Shown piece by piece: positions 32,620 through 40,026 of a stretch of 40,026 nt of DNA; position 1 is the first letter of the stretch, and every line of letters starts with the position of its first letter. Made by a program: the position numbers and the translations under genes. Source of the stretch: Chloroflexota bacterium (GTDB lineage: Bacteria > Chloroflexota > Dehalococcoidia > DSTF01 > JACRBR01); NCBI GenBank assembly GCA_016213125.1, contig JACRBR010000354.1:1-40026 (forward strand), read 5' to 3'. The notes below the pieces were generated by a model. The model worked only from the letters and a program-made list of their open reading frames with translations, ran no database searches and had not been told where the DNA came from.

Positions 32620-35535
32620 ATGAGCCGGCGTCTCAGTCGGCGGACGTTCCTCAAGGGCGCGGGCGCGACGGCAGCCGCCATCGGGCTCAGCCGTCTCGTG
32701 CCGTTACCGAACTTTGACATTATCCTCTCTACCTCCGCGCGCACGTACTCTTCCTTCGAGGACCTCTACCGTCAGAAGTGGAGCTGTGACAAGGTCACCT
32801 GGGGTACCCACCTCGTTGACTGCTATCCCGGCTCCTGCTCATGGCGCGTGTACACGAAGGACGGCGTCGTCTTCCGTGAGGAGCAGGGCGCGCAGTACCC
32901 GCAGATAGAAGAGCGCGTCCCGGACATGAACCCGCGAGGCTGCCAGAAAGGCGGTTGCTTCAGCGAGGTCATGTACGGGCCGGAACGGATCACCTACCCC
33001 CTCCGCAGAGCCAAAGGCTCGCCACGCGGCTCGGGCAAGTGGGAGCGCATCTCCTGGGACGAGGCGCTCACCGACATCGCGGATTCCCTGCTCGACGCGA
33101 TCGAGGCCCAGGGCCCGGAGTCGATCATCCATGAGTTCGGCTCTGGGGAGGGCGGTGTCGTCCATGGTTCGGTCCCCAGCTGGCGCCTCACGCGCCTCCT
33201 CGGCGGGACCGTCCTCGACAGCAACGGCCTCACGTCGGACTTCAACGTCGGAATGTATGAGACGTTCGGGAAGTTCCAGTTCGCCAGCTCGATCGATGAC
33301 TGGTACCACGCGGACTTGATCCTCCTCTGGCACATGAACCCGCTATTCACGCGGATCCCCTCCGCGCACTTCATCACCGAGGCGCGCTACAACGGTACAA
33401 AAGTCGTCTCGATCGCACCGGACTACAACGCCTCGACCATCCACGCGGACCTGTATGTTCCCGTCCAGCCGGGCACGGACGCGGCGCTGGCGCTGGGGGT
33501 CTGCAACCTGATCGTCGATCAAGGCGCCTACAACGCCGGCTTCGTTAAAGAACAGACCGACCTGCCGCTGCTGGTCCGTCAGGACACCGGGCGATACCTG
33601 CGCCGGCCGGACGTGGACGGCGAGGGCCGCGAGGATCAGCTCTACATCTGGGATGCGGCCGCCGACGCACTGACGCAGGCATCGCGCAAGACCCTGCAGC
33701 TGGACGATGTCGACCCGGCACTCGAGGGCGAGCACACGGTGCGCCTGCACGACGGCACCGAGGTCACGGTTGTGCCGGTGTTCTCGCTGCTTCGTCAGCA
33801 CCTGGCGCAGTTCACCCCGGAGCGCGTCTCCGAGCTGACGGGTGCCTCGCCGAATCAAGTGCGGCGGATGGCGGCGCTGGTCCTCGGCGCGAAGCGGATT
33901 CACATCCTCCAGGGCTTCAACACACCGAAGTACTACCACGGCGACCTGATGGAGCGTGGCATGGCCCTGATCCTGGCGCTGACTGGCAACTTCGGTCGCC
34001 AGGGCACGGGGATGCGCGGCTGGAACAGTAGCCAGCTCGTGATGGCCAACAACCTCAAGGCCAAGACGGGCTTCGAAGGGTTCATGGAGCTGGCCGAAAA
34101 CCAGCTTTCCCTGGAACACGAGTTCAAGAAGGCCGACCCGGACCTGACTGCGGAGATGCTGGCCGCGGAGGTCGAGCGCGACGAGTCGATCAACAGCGGC
34201 CTGTCCCCGTTACCAATGAGCGGAATGATGATCCCGCCCCACTTCTACTGGTACTGGCACGGCGGCTACCGCGAGGCGTGGAACAACCGCGAGTGGGCCG
34301 ACACCGGCATGAAGCGCACCTTCGACGAGTACTTCACCGAAGCGATCGACAAGGGATGGTGGGACGGGCTCGCCCAGCCGGCGCGCGATCAGACCCCCCA
34401 AGTACTGCTTGGCGCGTGCGGAAACTCGCTCCGCAGGACGCGCGGCGGCGGGAAGCTGCTGCTGGAGCATGCCTGGCCGAACTACAAGCTCATCGTGAGC
34501 ATCGACTACCGAATGAGCGCCACCGGCCGCCAGTCCGACATCTTCCTGCCCGCGGCCGCCTACTACGAAAAGACCGACTTCCGCTTCCCCACCGCCCACC
34601 TGAACTTCCTCGTCTTCACGGACAAGGCCGTCGACCCGCCCGGCGAAGCGAAGCCAGAGTGGGAGATCAACTGGCTCCTCGCCCAGAAAGTGGAAGAGCG
34701 CGCGCGGGCGCGAGGGATGGATGAGTACAGCGACCGCCGCGGCCGCCCCTACAACCTGCACGGCCTGCTGAAGCGCTTCGCCTACGACGGCCAGCTGGGG
34801 CCCGACGATGGCGAGAAGATCGCGGAGGATCTCGTCGCCGATACGGTCCGCGCGGGCGCCTTGCCCGAAAAAACGAACCTGGCCACGTTCCGCAAGAAGG
34901 GCATCGTACGGTTCACCCACGTCGGGATCGACGCGGTCGGCATGAACATGGCGACGGACATCGAGCCGAACAAGACGCTGAACCCCCTGCAGTGGCATGT
35001 GCGCGACAAGATCCCGTACCCGACGTACGCGCGGCGCATCCAGTTCTATATCGATCACGAGTGGTTCCTCGAAGCTGGCGAAGCCCTGCCGACCCACAAG
35101 CCCACGCCCAAGATGGGCGGCGACTTCCCGCTGACGATGACAAGTGGCCACCAGCGCTGGTCTATCCACTCGATGTGGGTGATCAACCGCGTCCTTTCGC
35201 GTACGCACCGCGGCCACCCCACGTTGAACATGAACCCCGAAGACATGAAGGCGCGCGGCATCGCGGATAACGACGTGGTGAAGGTGCGCAACGACTTCTC
35301 GTCGTTCGACGTACGGGTCAAGAGTTCGCCTTCCAGCCGGCCGGGGCAAGTCGTGATCTACCACGCCTGGGAGCCGTTCCAGTTCCCCGGCGGGAAGTCG
35401 TACGACGTGGCGATCCCCGGCCTCATCAAGTGGCTGCACCTGGCCGGCGGATACGGACATCTTCGCTATTACCGCTGGAACTGGGTGCCGCAGCAGGTAG
35501 ACCGGGGCGTGTCCGTAGAAGTGGAGAAGGCGTGA
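32620..35535 (+). CDS. Tat-exported type II DMSO-reductase-family catalytic subunit (alpha5)
   Basis: 971 residues from ATG 32620. It begins with a twin-arginine signal: SRRTFLKG (Arg7-Arg8) followed by a hydrophobic stretch to about residue 28. It is the only alpha in the window with one. The FS0 motif is His64-x3-Cys68-x4-Cys73 with Cys108; this region (GTHLVDCYPGSCSWRVYTKDG) is the most NarG/PcrA-like of the set. The likely Mo ligand is Asp207 (SDFNVGMYETFG). It is full length, ending in HAWEPFQFPGG...LAGGYGHLRYYRWNWVP. It should act outside the membrane, probably with beta1 or beta2 carried along. Its stop overlaps the nitrilase start by one base. Confidence 0.92.
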   Translation: MSRRLSRRTFLKGAGATAAAIGLSRLVPLPNFDIILSTSARTYSSFEDLYRQKWSCDKVTWGTHLVDCYPGSCSWRVYTKDGVVFREEQGAQYPQIEERVPDMNPRGCQKGGCFSEVMYGPERITYPLRRAKGSPRGSGKWERISWDEALTDIADSLLDAIEAQGPESIIHEFGSGEGGVVHGSVPSWRLTRLLGGTVLDSNGLTSDFNVGMYETFGKFQFASSIDDWYHADLILLWHMNPLFTRIPSAHFITEARYNGTKVVSIAPDYNASTIHADLYVPVQPGTDAALALGVCNLIVDQGAYNAGFVKEQTDLPLLVRQDTGRYLRRPDVDGEGREDQLYIWDAAADALTQASRKTLQLDDVDPALEGEHTVRLHDGTEVTVVPVFSLLRQHLAQFTPERVSELTGASPNQVRRMAALVLGAKRIHILQGFNTPKYYHGDLMERGMALILALTGNFGRQGTGMRGWNSSQLVMANNLKAKTGFEGFMELAENQLSLEHEFKKADPDLTAEMLAAEVERDESINSGLSPLPMSGMMIPPHFYWYWHGGYREAWNNREWADTGMKRTFDEYFTEAIDKGWWDGLAQPARDQTPQVLLGACGNSLRRTRGGGKLLLEHAWPNYKLIVSIDYRMSATGRQSDIFLPAAAYYEKTDFRFPTAHLNFLVFTDKAVDPPGEAKPEWEINWLLAQKVEERARARGMDEYSDRRGRPYNLHGLLKRFAYDGQLGPDDGEKIAEDLVADTVRAGALPEKTNLATFRKKGIVRFTHVGIDAVGMNMATDIEPNKTLNPLQWHVRDKIPYPTYARRIQFYIDHEWFLEAGEALPTHKPTPKMGGDFPLTMTSGHQRWSIHSMWVINRVLSRTHRGHPTLNMNPEDMKARGIADNDVVKVRNDFSSFDVRVKSSPSSRPGQVVIYHAWEPFQFPGGKSYDVAIPGLIKWLHLAGGYGHLRYYRWNWVPQQVDRGVSVEVEKA

Positions 35536-36596
35536 TGAAGGTCAACCTCGTCGCGGTTCAGGCAAAGCCCGTCATTTCGGACTACGCCGATGCCGAGTCC
35601 TTCTACCGCAAGATGGCCAGCCTGATGGACCAGGCCGCGAGCAAGGTCGACTTCTCGCAGCCGACGCTCGTCGTCTTCCCGGAAGGGATCGGTCTGCCGC
35701 TGGCATTCGTCCCGCAGACGTATGGTCAGTTCGGCGATGCGAAGACGATTGCCCGGGTGTTCATACGCGCCGTGCCGAAGAACCTCCCGCGGTTCCTGGG
35801 CGCCATCCTGAAGTACCGAACCTCCACGTTCCGGGCCGTGTTCCTCGAGACGGCCCTGGAGGCCGAAGACATCTACACCTCGACGTTCTCGACGCTGGCC
35901 CGCGAGCACGGTGTGTACCTGTGCGGAGGTTGCATCTATCTCCAGCACATAGAGGACGAGGCCGTAAAGGGTCGGCACATCGTCGGTCGGGCCGTGTACA
36001 ACCAGTCGTACCTCTTCAACCCTCAGGGCGTGTGCCTGCGGAGGACGCCGAAGATCAACCTTGCGCCGCCGACGGAGCCCCGGTTTGGCTTCAGCCCGGG
36101 TAATCGTTCCGATGTCATGCCCATCGACACCAAGATCGGTCGCCTCGGAACGCTGGTCTGCTACGACGCGTTTCACCGCAGCCTCATCGAACGCGTCGAC
36201 GCCATGGGCGTGGAGATCCTGATCAACCCTTCCCACAACGAACGCCGCTGGGAGGCCCGCGCCGGGTTCAACCCCGCCATCACCGTGGGCGAGGCGTGGA
36301 TGCAACACGGCCTGCCGACGATGATCCAGGGCCGCGAGCATCTCCGCTACGGCATCTCGCCCATGCTGGTAGGTCCCGTGTTCGATGTGAAGTCGCACGG
36401 GCAGTCGCGCATCTGCCGTAACCTTTCCCGGCCCGGTGCCGATCCGCACGAGTCGTTGCTCGCGGAGGCCGCCGTGGACGAAGAGGACATCATCTACGCG
36501 ACGGTCGAGGTGCGTGGGCATATCGGCACGAACGGCCATAATGCGACATCAGAGCTGCTCGATCACACGTTCATCGACCGCATACGGAGGGCGTGA
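35535..36596 (+). CDS. Nitrilase-superfamily carbon-nitrogen hydrolase
   Basis: 353 residues, ATG 35535 overlapping the alpha5 stop (TGATG). The catalytic triad of the superfamily is visible: Glu50 (VVFPEGIGLP), Lys173 (TPKINLAPP) and Cys209 (GTLVCYDAFH). The motif INPSHNERRW replaces the more common NPA/NSS region. It hydrolyses C-N bonds (nitriles, amides or N-carbamoyl compounds); which class cannot be told from sequence. Tight coupling to a molybdoenzyme subunit upstream and a nucleobase-type permease downstream suggests that the operon processes an imported nitrogen-containing compound. That is inference. Confidence 0.88.
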   Translation: MKVNLVAVQAKPVISDYADAESFYRKMASLMDQAASKVDFSQPTLVVFPEGIGLPLAFVPQTYGQFGDAKTIARVFIRAVPKNLPRFLGAILKYRTSTFRAVFLETALEAEDIYTSTFSTLAREHGVYLCGGCIYLQHIEDEAVKGRHIVGRAVYNQSYLFNPQGVCLRRTPKINLAPPTEPRFGFSPGNRSDVMPIDTKIGRLGTLVCYDAFHRSLIERVDAMGVEILINPSHNERRWEARAGFNPAITVGEAWMQHGLPTMIQGREHLRYGISPMLVGPVFDVKSHGQSRICRNLSRPGADPHESLLAEAAVDEEDIIYATVEVRGHIGTNGHNATSELLDHTFIDRIRRA

Positions 36597-37927
36597 TGGC
36601 TGTCCGCGCGACCACCGGCTGGCTGACCGCCCCGCCTCGACCCGCGGCGATGACGGAAACCCGCGCGCCCGGTGCGCTGGGTCAGGCGATGCTCTGGGGC
36701 GGCCTCTCGATGAGCCTCCTCGCGTTTGTGCCGGGTGCGTACCTCGTGCCGGCGCTGGGCTTGGGCGAAGCCATCACAATCGTGGTGCTCGGAAGCATCG
36801 CCGGGGCGGGCATGCTCGCGATGGTCGCGGCGCTCGCCGCGCGCCAGGGCAAGACGTCCGTTGGGTTGCTCTCATCGACACTTGGTATGCCGGCCGGCAC
36901 GACCCTTGCGGCCCTGCTGCTGTTGCGGCACACGCTCTGGGCGATCTTCGCGCTCACGTTCGCGGCGCGTGTCGCCACGAACGTCCCCACCCTGGGAGGA
37001 TCAACAGCCGTATGGGCGGTGGCGCTCGGCGCGCTGGCTCTGGCGCTGGCCCTGCTTCCCGCTCGGACGTTCGTGCAGGTGTGGATCGGCCGCTTCGCCT
37101 TCTGGGTCGGCCTGTTGGTCATCGCCCTGGTCACCGTGACGGGCGTGTTCACCTACGGCATCCCGATCCTGCACGACGCGGACGGCATGGGCGGCTGGCC
37201 GTCCCGGGCGCAAGGCTTCGACCTGATCGTCGCCCTGCCGTTGCTCTGGCTGCCCGTCGTCGCTGATTACGCAAAGGACGCCAGCTCTCCGAGGGCGGCC
37301 GCTATCGGCGCTGGAACCGGCGCCGGCGTCATGACGGCCTGGTACTGCATCGTTGGCGTGTTGTGGGTCTTTACAGTCAGCACGAGTGACGTCGCTGGAT
37401 TCATCACCGCGCTCCCCATCGGTGCTGCCGGACTCATCGTCGTCGTGGCGCTGGAATCGGACGCCGTGGCTGCGAACCTTTACGCTGCCTCGATGGCCGG
37501 AGGCCGGTTCGGGTACCGGTGGTTCCGCCCGGCGCTGCTTGCCACTGCGATGTTCGCCGGAGCGATCGTCGTCGCCACCGACGCCATCGACATCGAGGAT
37601 GCGCTCCAGACCCTCAGCATGATCTTCGTCCCGCTGTTCGCCGCCGTGCTCGTGCGGGGTGTGTTCTCGGTGACGCCGCGGTGGGCGGCGTGGACGGCCT
37701 GGATCGCCGGCGCCATGACCTACGGCTGGATAAGCCCCGGCGACTTCGGACCGTGGAAGGACGCCATGCACCTCTTCTTCGCGAAGATGTTCGACGCACC
37801 GTACCCGCTCGGCGATGAACTTACCTGGCTCCCGGCCACCGCTGCTGCCTTCGCGGTCTCCACAATGGTGTGCCTCACGGGGGCGTTGATCGCGTTGGCT
37901 ATTCGAGAGGGGGACGGCGATGGCTGA
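36596..37927 (+). CDS. NCS1-family (CodB-like) cytosine/purine-type permease
   Basis: 443 residues, ATG 36596 overlapping the nitrilase stop (TGATG). About 12 hydrophobic helices are present. The N-terminal region GQAMLWGGLSMSLLAFVPGAYLVPALGLGEA and the FDLIVALPLLWLPVVADYAK segment match the NCS1 layout (CodB, PucI and related proteins). It should be a cation-coupled importer of a nucleobase, hydantoin or similar N-heterocycle. The substrate is not readable, and the protein is divergent enough that other APC-superfamily assignments cannot be excluded. It overlaps the beta2 gene by 8 bp. Confidence 0.78.
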   Translation: MAVRATTGWLTAPPRPAAMTETRAPGALGQAMLWGGLSMSLLAFVPGAYLVPALGLGEAITIVVLGSIAGAGMLAMVAALAARQGKTSVGLLSSTLGMPAGTTLAALLLLRHTLWAIFALTFAARVATNVPTLGGSTAVWAVALGALALALALLPARTFVQVWIGRFAFWVGLLVIALVTVTGVFTYGIPILHDADGMGGWPSRAQGFDLIVALPLLWLPVVADYAKDASSPRAAAIGAGTGAGVMTAWYCIVGVLWVFTVSTSDVAGFITALPIGAAGLIVVVALESDAVAANLYAASMAGGRFGYRWFRPALLATAMFAGAIVVATDAIDIEDALQTLSMIFVPLFAAVLVRGVFSVTPRWAAWTAWIAGAMTYGWISPGDFGPWKDAMHLFFAKMFDAPYPLGDELTWLPATAAAFAVSTMVCLTGALIALAIREGDGDG

Positions 37928-39071
37928 TCGAGCGCCAACACCTGAACGGCAGCTGGCTATGGTGTTCGACCTGAACAAGTGCCTCGGCTGCCAGACGTGC
38001 ACCATCGCCTGCAAGACCCTCTGGACGGACCAGGAGGGCATGGAACACATGTGGTGGAACGTGGTGAACACCCTGCCCGGCGCGGGCTCGCCACGTAACT
38101 GGATGGAGATCGCCGGCGGCTTTGGTGCGGACGAGAAGTCGAAGCCGAGCCAGTTGCCCACAAGCGAAGACTTCGGCGTGGCCTGGAACTACAACTACGA
38201 CGAAGTGTGGAACAGCGAGTCCAGCGTGCTGACAAAGGACCGCGAGGCCACGTGGGGTATGAACTGGGATGAAGACGAAGGCGACGGAGTGTGGCCGAAC
38301 AACTACTTCTTCTACCTGCCCCGCATCTGCATGCACTGTACGCGCCCGGCATGTCTTGAGGCCTGCCCGCGAACCGCGATCTACAAGCGCGAGGACAACG
38401 GCATCGTCCTCATCGACGAAGAGCGCTGCAACGGCTACCGCTTCTGCGCCGAGGCGTGTCCTTACAAGCGCATCTATTTCAACCCCGTGCGCAAGCTTTC
38501 GCAAAAGTGTGTGCTCTGCTTCGCCCGCGTCGAGCAGGGTGTCCCCCCGGCTTGCATGCGCCAGTGCCCCGGGCGCGTCCGCTTCTTCGGGTATCTGGAC
38601 GACGAAACGAGCGCCGTCTACAAGCTCGTGAAGAAATGGAAGGTGGCGATCCCGCTCCACCCGGAGTTCGGCACGCAGCCCAACCTGTTCTACGTGCCCC
38701 CACTGGCCCCGTCGCGCTTGCAGGAAAACGGAGATGTGGATGACGAACGGCCGCGCATCCCCGATGAGTACCTGGAATGGCTATTCGGTAAAGACGTTTG
38801 GCCGGCACTGGAGACATTGAAGGGCGAAATGGATAAGCGACGACGTGGTGAGTCTTCTGAACTTCTGGAGAACGTATGGCCTGCGCTCGGAGCCGTGAAG
38901 GGCGATACGGACGAGCGTCAGCCCGATGCGCCCTCCGAACTACTCGACATCCTCATCTCCTTCAAACACAAGGACATGTTCGGGGGGTTCGACCGCGACC
39001 CGGGCACGCTTGAACGCCAGCCCGGCCACGTGCCAGCGGGCGACCTGCAATCACCGCGGACCGGGGCGTAA
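37920..39071 (+). CDS. Four-cluster Fe-S electron-transfer subunit (beta2) with internal tandem duplication
   Basis: 383 residues from ATG 37920, overlapping the permease by 8 bp. Cys motifs: 21/24/27/31, 137/140/145/149, 170/176/180 (Tyr173 in place of a fourth Cys, so probably [3Fe-4S]) and 197/200/212/216. It is a paralog of beta1. Near the C-terminus a 26-residue unit is present twice in tandem: 292-317 (DVWPALETLKGEMDKRRRGE...) and 318-343 (NVWPALGAVKGDTDERQPDA...); beta1 has one copy (HKAMNTLQGEMKK...SELLD). It is the last gene of the operon, separated from its presumed alpha partner alpha5 by the nitrilase and permease genes. Confidence 0.93.
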   Translation: MADRAPTPERQLAMVFDLNKCLGCQTCTIACKTLWTDQEGMEHMWWNVVNTLPGAGSPRNWMEIAGGFGADEKSKPSQLPTSEDFGVAWNYNYDEVWNSESSVLTKDREATWGMNWDEDEGDGVWPNNYFFYLPRICMHCTRPACLEACPRTAIYKREDNGIVLIDEERCNGYRFCAEACPYKRIYFNPVRKLSQKCVLCFARVEQGVPPACMRQCPGRVRFFGYLDDETSAVYKLVKKWKVAIPLHPEFGTQPNLFYVPPLAPSRLQENGDVDDERPRIPDEYLEWLFGKDVWPALETLKGEMDKRRRGESSELLENVWPALGAVKGDTDERQPDAPSELLDILISFKHKDMFGGFDRDPGTLERQPGHVPAGDLQSPRTGA

Positions 39072-39127
39072 CCGTGCGCCGCAACCCGATTCGACGTCCA
39101 TTGACCGCGACGTGCGAGCCGGTGACG

Positions 39128-39736
39128 CTACGGGTGCTGTGCGATAACGAACGCCTGTCTGGCCGTCGCGAGCTGCTCCCGACTGTTGACGTTGAAGAAC
39201 GATCGGAGCATGCCGTCTGCTTCCCGCAGCTGTTCTTCATCGATGTAGCAGACGCGCAGGTGGCGCAAGAATGCGCTCACGGCGAAGTCATCGCTGTTCA
39301 GCGCGCGCTCCAGCGCCGGAATGCACGTCTTGCGATACACCCCCAGCATCACATCGGGGCGGCCATCCACAACCGGAATAACCGCGTCATGGCCGTGCCG
39401 GCTGTCCAGCAGGAGCCGCAGCAGTTCTGGTTCGATGAACGGTGCATCGCACGGGATCACGATCGCGTACTCGGAGCGGGCGCACTGCAGGCCGGTGAAG
39501 ATGCCCGTCAGGGGTCCGCGGTCCGGGAGCAGATCTTCGCAGACGACCACCTGCACATCGGATCGAAGGGACGGCAGCGTCTGGTCCGGCGCGATGGTGA
39601 TGACCACTTCATCCACCATCGAGCCCAGCGCCGTGAGCGCGTACTGAAGCAGCGGCATCCCCGCCACCTCGACGGAAGGTTTGCTTCCACCGAGGCGCGA
39701 ACTGTATCCACCTGCGAGGACAACACCGGTCAGCAT
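39128..39736 (-). CDS. mobA: MobA, molybdenum cofactor guanylyltransferase
   Basis: 202 residues from the ATG at 39736. It begins directly with the nucleotide-binding signature LAGGYSSRLGGSKP; the usual Met-Gly-x-Asp/x-Lys region is slightly altered, but the Lys is kept. It also has EDLLPDRGPLTGIFTGLQ and the metal-binding VIPCDAPFIEP. It attaches GMP to Mo-molybdopterin to make the guanine dinucleotide form, which all five alpha subunits need as bis-MGD. It is convergent with beta2 (56-bp gap) and divergent from the gene at 39823. Its presence beside the cluster, with MobB-FmdE, gives the locus its own cofactor supply. Confidence 0.93.
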   Translation of the reverse strand: MLTGVVLAGGYSSRLGGSKPSVEVAGMPLLQYALTALGSMVDEVVITIAPDQTLPSLRSDVQVVVCEDLLPDRGPLTGIFTGLQCARSEYAIVIPCDAPFIEPELLRLLLDSRHGHDAVIPVVDGRPDVMLGVYRKTCIPALERALNSDDFAVSAFLRHLRVCYIDEEQLREADGMLRSFFNVNSREQLATARQAFVIAQHP

Positions 39737-39822
39737 GGGCGCAAGATACGTGCGGCGGCCAGTGGGCGAAAAGGGCCGAATGGCTCGAAGCCCACATGCG
39801 CCTGCGCCCGTCCGGGAGAGCC

Positions 39823-40026
39823 ATGAGCTGGACGGAGAACCCACCACGTGTTGACCGAGCGGACGACCTGATGTCTCCGGATACCAGTCTCGCACGCGCT
39901 TTGCGCAACCTCCGCAGATTGACCGTCGTTGCGCCGGTGCTGTTCGTGGCCGGCGTCGAGATCCTGCTCCACGTTGTGTTCGATGGCTACTTCTCGCGCC
40001 TGGCGGCGATGACCATCACGTTGTCC
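39823..40026 (+). CDS. Membrane protein N-terminus, probably a sensor histidine kinase (partial)
   Basis: 68 codons from ATG 39823 (GGGAGAG just upstream) to the right edge. After a short polar stretch, LARALRNLRRLTVVAPVLFVAGVEIL begins a hydrophobic segment, and a second starts at the edge. The LRxLRRLTxVAPxxFVxxxE pattern resembles the N-terminus of Chloroflexi/Actinobacteria GAF- or HisKA_3-type sensor kinases, but the catalytic part is outside the window, so this is tentative. An ATG at 39871 is an alternative start. Confidence 0.5.
   Translation, partial: MSWTENPPRVDRADDLMSPDTSLARALRNLRRLTVVAPVLFVAGVEILLHVVFDGYFSRLAAMTITLS

Noticed and set aside
1..40026. CRISPR arrays, insertion sequences, transposase or integrase genes, rRNA
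   Set aside because: I looked for regular spaced repeats, transposase motifs and rRNA sequence and saw none.

Overview
The window is a high-GC, densely packed bacterial segment. Lipoproteins and exported proteins carry long Thr/Pro/Ala linkers. There is a WxL/DUF916 surface-protein locus, a NarX/NarL-type two-component pair and many molybdenum enzymes. This combination suggests a Chloroflexota-like organism (Dehalococcoidia/Tepidiforma-type relatives), but no rRNA or complete tRNA is present to prove it, so the assignment is inference.

Region 1 (1-5438): a minus-strand, translationally coupled set of a two-repeat His/Cys/Met lipoprotein, a blue-copper lipoprotein and the membrane N-terminus of a sulfite-oxidase-like molybdoenzyme that runs off the left edge. 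It is divergent from a small membrane protein, and two CRP/FNR-type dyads lie between them. The 3' end of a tRNA (perfect T-arm plus acceptor strand) lies directly behind the membrane protein and may be an old integration scar. Next come a DUF6713-like membrane protein, a second cupredoxin lipoprotein and a triple-cupredoxin protein with a C-terminal membrane anchor.

Region 2 (5439-11881): a sensor kinase/response regulator pair, then a three-gene surface locus: a cupredoxin fused to a WxL-like domain, a second WxL-like protein, and a DUF916-type WxL-interacting protein. The palindrome GACC-WA-GGTC occurs upstream of both the triple cupredoxin and the cupredoxin-WxL gene, on either side of the regulator pair.

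Region 3 (11882-15975): a ThDP-dependent enzyme, an IscA/ErpA-type Fe-S carrier, an alpha/beta hydrolase and a MarR regulator whose 3' end overlaps the hydrolase by 167 bp.

Region 4 (15976-39736): the core of the window. It holds five paralogous catalytic subunits of the type II DMSO-reductase family (bis-MGD molybdenum enzymes; nitrate reductase NarG, ethylbenzene dehydrogenase EbdA and (per)chlorate, selenate and dimethylsulfide enzymes belong here). With them are two four-cluster Fe-S beta subunits, two EbdC-like heme-b gamma subunits, one TorD/NarJ-type chaperone, a MobB-FmdE fusion, MobA, an SCP2-like lipid-binding protein, a nitrilase-family amidohydrolase and an NCS1-type permease. A seven-gene plus-strand run (alpha4-gamma2-beta1-alpha5-nitrilase-permease-beta2) is almost seamless. 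Only alpha5 has a twin-arginine signal; the other alphas and both gammas lack visible export signals. The set looks like a versatile molybdoenzyme system in which several catalytic subunits could share a small pool of electron-transfer subunits, with blue-copper proteins as possible extracytoplasmic electron partners. Substrates cannot be read from sequence.

The right edge (39823 onward) holds the start of a membrane protein, probably another sensor kinase.
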